From CABRXV01 sp900754955 (lineage in GTDB: Bacteria > Actinomycetota > Coriobacteriia > Coriobacteriales > Eggerthellaceae), in contig CABRXV010000044.1 in NCBI GenBank assembly GCA_902475005.1, forward strand, positions 1 to 16,370: 16,370 nt of DNA, given 5' to 3'. Shown here piece by piece: positions 7,414-13,851 of the stretch (its first letter is position 1; each line of letters begins with the position of its first letter). Under the pieces are notes generated by a model. It was not told the DNA's origin. It saw nothing but the letters and a program-made list of their open reading frames with translations, and made no database searches. A program made the position numbers and the translations under genes.

Positions 7414-7443
7414 CGGGGCCGCCGTCCGAAGACAGCGACCCCG
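7414..7443 (-). terminator. Terminator of purH
   Basis: On the - strand this folds as CGGGGUCGCUGUC, a UUCG tetraloop, then GACGGCGGCCCCG: a 13-bp stem with two G-U pairs, followed by TTTCG. It starts about 38 bp past the purH stop and before the modD promoter. Confidence 0.8.
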
Positions 7444-7481
7444 CGCAACCTCTCAGACGGCCGCGTCTGCGACCTTCGTGC

Positions 7482-9077
7482 TTAATGCCTGAAGTGGCGA
7501 TGTCCCGTGAATACCATGGCGATGCCGTGCTCGTCGCAGGCCTGGATGCTCTCGTCGTCGCGGATGGAGCCGCCGGGCTGGATGATGGCGGTCACGCCGT
7601 AGCTCGCCAGCGTGTCGATGTTGTCGCGGAACGGGAAGAACGCGTCGGAGGCGGCCACGAGACCCTCCGCCGGCACGCCCATGCGCTCGCACGCCTCGTG
7701 GGCGCGCTTGCAGGCAAGCTCGGCCGAGTCGACGCGGTTGGGCTGGCCGGGGCCCATGCCGATGCCGGCGTGGTCCTTGGACACGAGGATGGCGTTGGAC
7801 TTGACGCCCTTGCACACGCGCCATGCGAACAGGAGCTCATGCATCTCCTCGTCGGTGGGCTTGCGCTTGGTGGGCACGGTGAAGTCTTCGGGCTTCTCGT
7901 TCACGCGGTCGACGCACTGGGCCAGCATGCCGCCGTCCACGCTGCGGAACTCGATGGCTGCGGGCGCGTCAACGCCACCGGTGCGCAGCACGCGCACGTT
8001 CTTCTTCTGCTGCAGCAGCTCGAGCGCGCCCTGCTCATAGCTGGGAGCGATGACGACCTCGATGAACTGCTTGTTCTCGTTGATGTGTTCGACCATCTCC
8101 TGGGACACCTCGACGTTCGCGGCGATGATGCCGCCGAAGGCGCTCTTGGGATCGCATGCGAAGGCCTTGTCGTAGGCCTCGGCCACCGTGGCGGCCACCG
8201 CCGACCCGCAGGGGTTCTGGTGCTTGAGAATGACCACGGCGGGCTCGTCGAACTCGCGCACGAGCGACCAGCACGCATCGGTGTCGAGGATGTTGTTGTA
8301 GGAGAGCTCCTTGCCGTTGAGCTGCTCGGCGTTCACGAGGCTGTGAGGCGTGGCGAACTCGTCCATGCGGTAGAACGCCGCGGTCTGGTGCGGGTTCTCG
8401 CCGTAGCGCAAACCCTGCTGCTTCACGAGGTGCAGATCGCACGTCTCGGGCGGCTCGGTCGGCCATCCCGCACCCTCGCCCAGCTGGCCCTCGAGCCAAC
8501 GCGCGATCGCGCCGTCGTAGGCGTTGGTGGTCTGGAACACGCGCAACGCCAGCTTACGGCGCGTTTCGAGCGTCGTGGCACCGTCGTTGGCGCGCATCTC
8601 ATCGAGAATGGCGTCGTAGCTGGCCGGATCGGTCACCACGGCGACCGACGCGTGGTTCTTCGCAGCCGAGCGCAGCATCGACGGGCCGCCGATGTCGATG
8701 TTCTCGATGCAGGTGTCGAAGTCGGCGCCGCTCTCGACCGTCTTCTCGAAGGCGTAAAGGTTCACGACCACCATGTCGATCATCTCGATGCCGTGCTCGG
8801 CCGCCTCGGCCATGTGCTGCGCGTTGTCGCGCTTGGCCAAAAGGCCGCCGTGCACCATCGGGTGCAGGGTCTTCACGCGGCCGTCCATCATCTCGGGGAA
8901 CTTCGTCACCTCGTCGATGGGAGTCACCGGCACGCCGCCTTCCGCGATGGCACGCGCGGTGCCGCCCGTCGAGATGATCTCCGCACCGAACTCGTCGTGC
9001 AGAGCGCGCGCGAACTCCACCACGCCCGTCTTGTCCGTCACGGACATGAGGACGCGCTTGACTTTAGGATCTGCCAC
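7482..9077 (-). CDS. purH: Bifunctional AICAR formyltransferase / IMP cyclohydrolase
   Basis: Catalyses the last two steps to IMP: formylation of AICAR by 10-formyl-THF, then ring closure. From the GTG at 9077 the protein has 531 aa (E. coli PurH has 529). The cyclohydrolase half (about 1-200) shows SVTDKTG (12-18), STGGTA (36-41) and GRVKTLHP (66-73). The formyltransferase half shows LRYGENPHQ (223-231), KHQNPCG (285-291, catalytic Lys and His), AFFPF (479-483) and the C-terminal TGHRHFRH. GTG 9077 is preferred because GGAAAGG lies 8 nt upstream and the family begins close to SVxDKTG. The in-frame ATG at 9122 has no Shine-Dalgarno site and would add a non-conserved extension. It is separated from purM/purN by the MFS gene and diverges from it. 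A hairpin terminator follows. Confidence 0.96.
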   Translation of the reverse strand: MADPKVKRVLMSVTDKTGVVEFARALHDEFGAEIISTGGTARAIAEGGVPVTPIDEVTKFPEMMDGRVKTLHPMVHGGLLAKRDNAQHMAEAAEHGIEMIDMVVVNLYAFEKTVESGADFDTCIENIDIGGPSMLRSAAKNHASVAVVTDPASYDAILDEMRANDGATTLETRRKLALRVFQTTNAYDGAIARWLEGQLGEGAGWPTEPPETCDLHLVKQQGLRYGENPHQTAAFYRMDEFATPHSLVNAEQLNGKELSYNNILDTDACWSLVREFDEPAVVILKHQNPCGSAVAATVAEAYDKAFACDPKSAFGGIIAANVEVSQEMVEHINENKQFIEVVIAPSYEQGALELLQQKKNVRVLRTGGVDAPAAIEFRSVDGGMLAQCVDRVNEKPEDFTVPTKRKPTDEEMHELLFAWRVCKGVKSNAILVSKDHAGIGMGPGQPNRVDSAELACKRAHEACERMGVPAEGLVAASDAFFPFRDNIDTLASYGVTAIIQPGGSIRDDESIQACDEHGIAMVFTGHRHFRH

Positions 9078-9085
9078 CTTTACCG

Positions 9086-9092
9086 CCTTTCC
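9086..9092 (-). promoter_or_regulatory. Shine-Dalgarno selecting the GTG start of purH
   Basis: GGAAAGG on the - strand, 8 nt before GTG 9077. The upstream in-frame ATG at 9122 lacks such a site. Confidence 0.6.
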
Positions 9093-9117
9093 GAGCAATG
9101 ATTCGAACTCTGCTTCC

Positions 9118-9123
9118 AGCATA
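9118..9123 (-). promoter_or_regulatory. Possible extended -10 of purH
   Basis: TGGTATGCT on the - strand resembles an extended -10 (TGn plus TATGCT, 4 of 6), which would start transcription about 34 nt before GTG 9077. It includes the rejected ATG at 9122. No convincing -35 was seen. Weak evidence. Confidence 0.25.
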
Positions 9124-9267
9124 CCAGCGTTGCGCGAAGTACGCCGCCCATCAGGCGAGAACGGCGAAAAAAACGCGCCCCGCCGAACGCCTGCGCGCAC
9201 AACTGAGCCATCCGCGGCGGCGCATTGTCCGCTTTCTGCGAAATTTAACGAGCGTTTTACCCGGCTT

Positions 9268-9276
9268 TGCTAGAAT
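9268..9276 (+). promoter_or_regulatory. Extended -10 promoter of the MFS gene
   Basis: TGC TAGAAT on the + strand about 80 nt before the MFS start, in an AT-richer patch of the divergent purH/MFS gap (9078-9355). A short GCCCGC/GCGGGC hairpin lies just downstream in the leader. The -35 is poor. Confidence 0.4.
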
Positions 9277-9355
9277 CGCGCCCGCTGTTCTCGCGCGGGC
9301 CACCGCGCAGACGGCTCTGATGCAATGCGAACGCGAACAGGAGGATGCGGCGCCC

Positions 9356-10549
9356 ATGTACCGCCAGCAGTGGATGGCCTTGATCGGCCTCGCCCTTTCG
9401 GCCTTCATCATGAACACGTCGGAGTTCATGCCCATCGGGCTTCTCGTGGACATCGCGGGCAGCTTCGCCATGACCGAGGCGGAGGCGGGCCTCATCGTGT
9501 CGATCTACGCATGGGCGGTGGCGCTGCTCTCGGTGCCGCTCATGGTGTTCGCGTCGCGCTTCAACCTGAAGCGCCTGCTCGTCGCCGTGATCGTGCTGTT
9601 CGCGGCAGGGCAGGTCGCCTCGGCGCTCGCGCCCTCGTTTGCGCTGCTCGTCGGCGCGCGCCTCATGGTGGCGGCTGCGCACGCCATCTTCTGGTCGATC
9701 GCCTCGCCGCTCGCCGTGCGCGTGGTGGGCGAGCGATTCAGCAGCCTCGCCGTGGGCACCATCGTCACGGGCTCCTCGATCGCCATGGTGTGCGGCCTGC
9801 CGCTCGGTCGCGCCGTGGGACTCATTCTCGGCTGGCGCATGACGTTCGCCTGCGTCGCCGCCGTCACGCTCGTCACGCTCGCGTTCCTCGTGATCGCGAT
9901 CCCGCGCGTCGAAGCGGGAACGCCGTTCTCGGTGCGACAGCTGCCCCAGCTGCTCAAGACCCCCACGCTGCGCAACATCTACATCGTGACGGCGCTGTTC
10001 GCCGGGGCGCACTTCACGTGCTACAGCTACATCGAGCCGTTCCTTCAGCAGGTCGCCGGCTTCTCCGACGGGCTCATCACGTTCACGCTCGTGCTGTACG
10101 GCGCGGCGGGCGTTGCGGGCAGCGCCGTGTTCTCGCGCGGCTACAGCCGCCTGCGCTTCCCGTTCATGCGCGCGGCAGTGCTCGGCGTGGTGGCGGCGAT
10201 GGCGCTGCTGCTGGTCGCATCGGCCAACATGATCGCGACGATCGCGGTGTGCGCCCTGTGGGGCGCGTTCTACACCGCGTACAGCGTGGCGTTCCAGGCG
10301 GAGATCCTCAGCAACGCGCCGGCCGAGGCGTCGGCGGTGGCCATGTCGGCTTATTCGGGCATCTTCAACCTCGGCATCGGCAGCGGAACAGCCATCGGTG
10401 GCGTGGTGGTGTCAGCGGCGTCCATCGCCGACGTGGGGTTTGCGGGCGCGCTCATCGGCGCCGCCTCGTTCGCGGTATGCACCGTGGGCCTCGTGCGCTC
10501 GATCAAGCGGGCAGAGCGGGCCTCGCACGCCAACGCAACGACTGCGTAA
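9356..10549 (+). CDS. MFS exporter, DHA1 family, SotB/YdeA-like
   Basis: 397-aa inner-membrane 12-span transporter that would export a small molecule using the proton gradient. The N-terminal half matches the SotB/AraJ sugar-efflux branch closely: EFMPIGLLVDIA in span 1, GLIVSIYAWAVALLSVPLM in span 2, AAHAIFWSIASPLAVR in span 4, GLPLGRAVGLILGWRMTF in span 5-6. The length equals that of SotB (396). Start ATG 9356 has AGGAGG 11 nt upstream, slightly far. The in-frame ATG at 9098 would add an 86-residue basic, non-membrane leader and overlap the purH leader, so it was rejected. It is the only + strand gene in the purine region. PbuE and NepI, known purine exporters, are also DHA1 proteins, so a purine-related cargo is possible from context but not shown by sequence. 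Confidence 0.88.
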   Translation: MYRQQWMALIGLALSAFIMNTSEFMPIGLLVDIAGSFAMTEAEAGLIVSIYAWAVALLSVPLMVFASRFNLKRLLVAVIVLFAAGQVASALAPSFALLVGARLMVAAAHAIFWSIASPLAVRVVGERFSSLAVGTIVTGSSIAMVCGLPLGRAVGLILGWRMTFACVAAVTLVTLAFLVIAIPRVEAGTPFSVRQLPQLLKTPTLRNIYIVTALFAGAHFTCYSYIEPFLQQVAGFSDGLITFTLVLYGAAGVAGSAVFSRGYSRLRFPFMRAAVLGVVAAMALLLVASANMIATIAVCALWGAFYTAYSVAFQAEILSNAPAEASAVAMSAYSGIFNLGIGSGTAIGGVVVSAASIADVGFAGALIGAASFAVCTVGLVRSIKRAERASHANATTA

Positions 10550-10570
10550 CGCAGCTGAGGCAACCGCGAG

Positions 10571-10636
10571 AAGCAGCGGAAGGAGATGCGGGGGACAGGG
10601 CGTTGCCACCTCCCGCCTCCTTTCTACTCGCTGCTT
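10571..10636. terminator. Bidirectional terminator between the MFS gene and the XdhC-family gene
   Basis: A layered hairpin: AAGCAGCG (10571-10578) pairs with 10629-10636, AAGGAG (10580-10585) with 10617-10622, and GCGGG (10588-10592) with 10612-10616. It fills the gap between convergent genes and reaches into the XdhC stop codon. Confidence 0.6.
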
Positions 10637-11623
10637 TACCTGCCGAGGCTCGCCTCGTGCTTGGCGCGCGCCTCGTCGCTGTAGCGCTCGCGGTAGCGCA
10701 CATCGACGAGCTCGGCCACAATGGCGATCGCAAGCTCAGCCGGACTCTTCGCGCCGAACTTCAGTCCGATGGGGCGCTTGACGGCATCCCACTGCGCCTC
10801 GGTCATGCCGCCCGCAATGCACAGATCGTGCACGCGGTCGTTCTTCCCCGCGCACCCCATCATGCCCACGTAATGCACGCCGTGGCGTGACGCCCAGATG
10901 CAGCCCTCGGGATCGAACATGTGCCCGCGCGTGAGGACGCACACGTAGTCGCCGGGCGCGGCGGCGTACTCGTTAAGCGCATCGAAGTTTCCATTCGGCA
11001 GCAGAATGCGCCGCAGCGGGGAACCGCTCCTCGTTGAGATAGGCGGGGTCGTAGTCAACCGCCGTCACGGCAAAGCCCACGTGCGCCGCGAGCGCCGCCA
11101 CCTCGCTCGACGCATCCGACGCGCCGAGCAGCCACACGCGCACGGGATCGAACAGCGCGGTAGAGACCCACGTGAGGCCGTCGAACTGCTCGTTGTGCAT
11201 GCTCGGGCCGCGCGTGACGTCCTTCATCTGGAACTTGTCGCGATCGGAGTACGCGCGCGACGCCACGATCTCCTTCGCGTCGTTGCAGAAGAACACGAGC
11301 GGCTCGCCGTCGGCCGAGCCCACCTCGCCGTACTTCTTCGTCACCTCATTGTCTACGTTGGCACACGCCGCTTCCGCGTCATAGACGATCTTGAAGCCGA
11401 GCCACGCCATCTCGTGCGCATCGATAGCGAGCAGCGCGCGTTCAAACGTGGGCACGTCGGCCTCAGTCAGCGAAGCGGCGATCGTCGCGAGCGCCGCGGG
11501 CCCCACGTGCGGGTCCCCCGCGCTCGCCGCTTCGGAGAACGTGGGGAAATCTTCCGTCGTCAGCGCAGGGGTCTTGCCTGCGCGCAAATCGTCGATGATG
11601 CGTTCGAGTACGGCCTTGTTCAT
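10636..11623 (-). pseudogene. XdhC/CoxI-family protein, interrupted by a frameshift
   Basis: Two overlapping - strand frames together make one XdhC-family protein of about 328 aa. The upstream frame (ATG 11623, stop at 10973) carries an N-terminal region and the start of the Rossmann domain, VWLLGASDASSEVA (163-176) to YLNEERFPAA (195-204). The downstream frame resumes as RILLPNGNFDALNEY and continues with the XdhC_C signature DYVCVLTRGHMFD, YVGMMG and RPIGLKFGAKSPAELAIAI to a stop at 10636. The shift falls at about 11009-11020 in a GCTGCGGCGC stretch; removing one base restores the frame (FPAARILLP). XdhC proteins protect or sulfurate the molybdenum cofactor for xanthine dehydrogenase-type enzymes. 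AGGAGG lies 7 nt before the ATG, and the gene begins 22 bp after purN, so it is the last gene of the purM-purN unit. A sequencing error could give the same picture. Confidence 0.8.
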
Positions 11624-11645
11624 GCGGCATCCTCCTCGCTGCGCG

Positions 11646-12260
11646 CTATTCCGCGATGTGAACCTTGCGGTCCTCGCCCACCGTCATGCGACCTTCGGCG
11701 ATGATGCGCAGCACCTCGGGATAGAGAATGTGCTCGGTGGCGTGGATGCGCGCCTCGAGGTCGTCGATCGTGTCGGCCTCGCGCACCACCACTGCACGCT
11801 GCGCCACGATGGGGCCCTTGTCGTAGTCCTCGTTGGCGAGGTGCACGGTCACGCCCGTCACCTTCACGCCCGCGTCGAACGCGTCTTGGATGGCGTGCGC
11901 GCCCTTGAACGAGGGCAGCAGCGCGGGATGCAGGTTGAGCACGCGATCGGGGAAGGCATCAAGCACCACGGGCGTGAGCTTGCGCATGTAGCCCGCCATC
12001 ACCACGTACTCCGCACCCGCCGCACGCAGCGCCTCGACGATGCGCGCGTCGGCGGCCTGCGGGTCGGCGTACACCTCGCGGTTGAGCACCGTAACGGGGA
12101 TGCTCGCCGTACGGGCGCGCTCGATGCCGTATGCGTCGGGGCGCGACGACACCACGTGCACGATCTCGACGGGCAGCGCGTCGTGCGCGATCGCGTCGAT
12201 GATGGCCTGCAGGTTCGTGCCGCTGCCTGAGAGCAGCACGCCGATTTTCAGGTTCGCCAT
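11646..12260 (-). CDS. purN: Phosphoribosylglycinamide formyltransferase (GAR transformylase)
   Basis: Transfers a formyl group from 10-formyl-THF to GAR, the third step of purine synthesis. 204 aa, typical length. Visible: N-terminal LLSGSGTNLQAI (9-20, phosphate loop), MAGYMRKL (88-95), NLHPALLPSFKGAHA (109-123) with catalytic N109 and H111, and NEDYDKGPIV (143-152) with D147, giving the complete Asn-His-Asp set known from E. coli PurN. Start ATG 12260 lies 9 bp after the purM stop, with AAGGA and GGCGG in the purM end as ribosome-binding candidates. The gene is co-transcribed with purM and followed 22 bp later by the XdhC-family gene. Confidence 0.97.
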   Translation of the reverse strand: MANLKIGVLLSGSGTNLQAIIDAIAHDALPVEIVHVVSSRPDAYGIERARTASIPVTVLNREVYADPQAADARIVEALRAAGAEYVVMAGYMRKLTPVVLDAFPDRVLNLHPALLPSFKGAHAIQDAFDAGVKVTGVTVHLANEDYDKGPIVAQRAVVVREADTIDDLEARIHATEHILYPEVLRIIAEGRMTVGEDRKVHIAE

Positions 12261-12269
12261 GGAAACCGC

Positions 12270-13322
12270 CTATCCTTCGTACTTCACCACGCCCGTGCCG
12301 GGAACCACCGCACCCACGACGACGGGATCCTCGCCGGCATCGCGCAGATTCGCCGTAACGGCGTCGACCTGTGCAGGATCGACGATGAGAATCATGCCGA
12401 GGCCCATGTTGAACGTCTTGAGCGCTTCTTCGTCGGAGAGGCCGGCGGCTTCGCAGCCCAGACGGATGACGGCGGGAACCTCCCAAGCCGCCGTGTCCAC
12501 GAGCGCATCGAGCGTGTCGGACAGCGCGCGGTTGAGGTTCTCGGTGATGCCGCCGCCCGTGATGTGGGCGAGCGCGCGCACGGCGCCGGGCAGCGCGCGC
12601 AGGCAGCCGAGCACCGGCTTCACGTAAATGCGCGTCGGCGCGAGCAGCGCCTCGCCGAGCGGACGTCCGCCGAGCGCCTCGCAGGGCGCGGCCAGCTCTT
12701 CGGCCGTCTTGCCCTCCGCGAGCACGCGGCGCACGAGCGAGTAGCCATTCGAGTGGAAGCCGCTCGACTTCAGGCCGACGAGCACATCGCCTTCACGCAC
12801 CTTGTCGGGGCCGATCATCTTCGGACGGTCCACCACGCCCACCGTGAAGCCCGACAGATCGTAGTCGTCGGGGTCCATCACGCCGGGATGCTCGGCCATC
12901 TCGCCGCCGATGAGCGCGCAACCCGCCTGGCAGCAGCCCTCGGCGATGCCGCCCACGACGTTGGCCACGTGCTCGCGGCGCAGCTTGCCGATGGCGATGT
13001 AGTCGAGGAAGAACAGCGGCTCGGCACCGCAGGCCAGGATGTCGTTCACGCACATGGCCACCAGGTCGATGCCCACCGTGTCGTGCTTGCCGATGAGCTG
13101 CGCGAGCTTGAGCTTCGTGCCGACGCCGTCGGTGCCCGAGATCATGATGGGATCGTCCATGTCCTTGAACGCCGCGGCGCTGAACAGGCCGCCGAACCCG
13201 CCGATGTCGCCGATCACCTCGGGACGGTAGGTGGAGTGCACGGCGTCTTTGATGGCGTCAACCGCCGCCGCGCCCTCCTCGATGTCGACGCCGGCCTGGG
13301 CGTAGGTCATGTGCTTATCCAT
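12270..13322 (-). CDS. purM: Phosphoribosylformylglycinamidine cyclo-ligase (AIR synthetase)
   Basis: ATP-dependent ring closure of FGAM to AIR, the fifth step of purine synthesis. 350 aa (E. coli PurM has 345). Visible: AGVDIEEG (10-17), ISGTDGVGTKLKLA (61-74), GIDLVAMCVNDI (84-95), GGEMAEHPGV (139-148, usually GGETAEMPG; the T to M and M to H changes are noted but need not impair function), SSGFHSNGYSLVR (186-198) and HITGGGITEN. Start ATG 13322 has GGAAGGA 8 nt upstream. A TTG 30 nt further upstream is in frame but lacks a Shine-Dalgarno site and contributes residues unlike the family. First gene of the purM-purN-xdhC unit, with a TATAAT box at 13364. Confidence 0.97.
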   Translation of the reverse strand: MDKHMTYAQAGVDIEEGAAAVDAIKDAVHSTYRPEVIGDIGGFGGLFSAAAFKDMDDPIMISGTDGVGTKLKLAQLIGKHDTVGIDLVAMCVNDILACGAEPLFFLDYIAIGKLRREHVANVVGGIAEGCCQAGCALIGGEMAEHPGVMDPDDYDLSGFTVGVVDRPKMIGPDKVREGDVLVGLKSSGFHSNGYSLVRRVLAEGKTAEELAAPCEALGGRPLGEALLAPTRIYVKPVLGCLRALPGAVRALAHITGGGITENLNRALSDTLDALVDTAAWEVPAVIRLGCEAAGLSDEEALKTFNMGLGMILIVDPAQVDAVTANLRDAGEDPVVVGAVVPGTGVVKYEG

Positions 13323-13330
13323 CGCTGCAA

Positions 13331-13337
13331 TCCTTCC
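13331..13337 (-). promoter_or_regulatory. Shine-Dalgarno of purM
   Basis: GGAAGGA on the - strand, 8 nt before ATG 13322. It selects this start over the in-frame TTG at 13352. Confidence 0.75.
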
Positions 13338-13363
13338 AAAGAGGTCAGTCAAACTGTCAGATC

Positions 13364-13369
13364 ATTATA
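13364..13369 (-). promoter_or_regulatory. -10 box of the purM-purN unit
   Basis: Perfect TATAAT on the - strand about 42 nt before the purM start. No strong -35 is seen. The leader contains a TTGACTGACC / TGACAG pair that might be an operator half-site repeat, though this is weak. Confidence 0.45.
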
Positions 13370-13546
13370 CGTTGTCGCCGCGCCGTCGCACGCACGTCAT
13401 CGTCGGGCGCGCGAGGACATCGCGTGCGCGTCATCGCAGGGCGCCTGCCATCATTGAACGCACGCCGCCATCGGACGCACGCGTCCTGGCCGCAGAGAAC
13501 GCCGCCGCAAGGCGCTCACCATGGTTCGCAGCATGCAGAAGAGCAA
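13370..13546. other. Noncoding GC-rich stretch with a short degenerate direct repeat
   Basis: No supported gene. A 16-bp unit (CGTCATCG, two variable bases, then GGGCGC) occurs at 13395-13410 and 13429-13444 with 14 of 16 identities. The overlapping open frames on both strands have no ribosome-binding site or family match. Confidence 0.4.
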
Positions 13547-13754
13547 CGGGACACCTTATTTCGAAAATCTTCCTGTTTTTCACCGAAGTATGCGGAGGGA
13601 CGTGCGCATCCCAAAACCCATCCCATGTTTTCCAGGCAAAACGCTGATGTCTGGGCACGGAAGGCGCCAAAACGACACCCAGATGGATCCACGGCACGGA
13701 AGATGGAGGATACTTCGGTCATTTTTCTGCACTTTTTCGCGAAAAGGTGTCCCG
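13547..13754. repeat. 208-bp element with equal 45-nt inverted arms (MITE-like or structured element)
   Basis: The left arm (13547-13591) and the reverse complement of the right arm (13710-13754) are both exactly 45 nt and align without gaps at 31 of 45 positions. The outer 11 bp (CGGGACACCTT) and inner 10 bp (ACCGAAGTAT) are identical, while the middle has diverged. The core carries a 10-bp direct repeat GGCACGGAAG (13654-13663 and 13693-13702), TCTGGG/CCCAGA (13650-13655 with 13678-13683) and GGCGCC. The element is AT-richer than its neighbours and sits between the purF stop and the purM promoter. No target-site duplication is visible. It could be a nonautonomous mobile element, a paired protein-binding site or a structured RNA. 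A 68-codon - strand frame (13516-13722) runs through it but has no Shine-Dalgarno site. Confidence 0.55.
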
Positions 13755-13851
13755 CGGCGAGCCGTGGCGCGACCCCACCGCCCGTCCTACGCGCACGTCA
13801 CCGCTCCTGGCGCCTCTGCTGCTTCCGTCACCGCCACAGCTCCTGTCGCTT
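13755..13851. other. Noncoding stretch downstream of purF
   Basis: GC-rich gap after the purF stop. It contains a small CCGCGG/CCGTGG hairpin with one wobble pair (near 13751-13766) that might help end the purF transcript. No gene is supported. Confidence 0.3.

Noticed and set aside
7485..9101. 538-codon + strand open frame antisense to purH
   Set aside because: Mirror frame of a well-conserved purH; composition is Val/Leu/His/Arg-biased with no recognisable domain.
9078..9200. Longer starts for purH (9200 or ATG 9122)
   Set aside because: The extension is not PurH-like and lacks a Shine-Dalgarno site; GTG 9077 gives the family length.
9098..9355. Longer start (ATG 9098) for the MFS protein
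   Set aside because: Adds 86 basic non-membrane residues through the divergent promoter region; ATG 9356 has AGGAGG and gives the SotB length.
9325..10890. 521-codon + strand open frame overlapping the MFS gene in another frame
   Set aside because: Arg-rich nonsense composition; the MFS frame has transmembrane segments and family motifs.
10973..11623. Treating the two XdhC frames as two separate small genes
   Set aside because: Each half carries only part of the XdhC domain and they join by removing a single base; the downstream frame has no start site of its own.
13353..13851. Riboswitch or CRISPR array in the purF-purM gap
   Set aside because: No regular repeat-spacer pattern and no recognisable purine riboswitch core; only the inverted-repeat element and a degenerate 16-bp repeat are seen.
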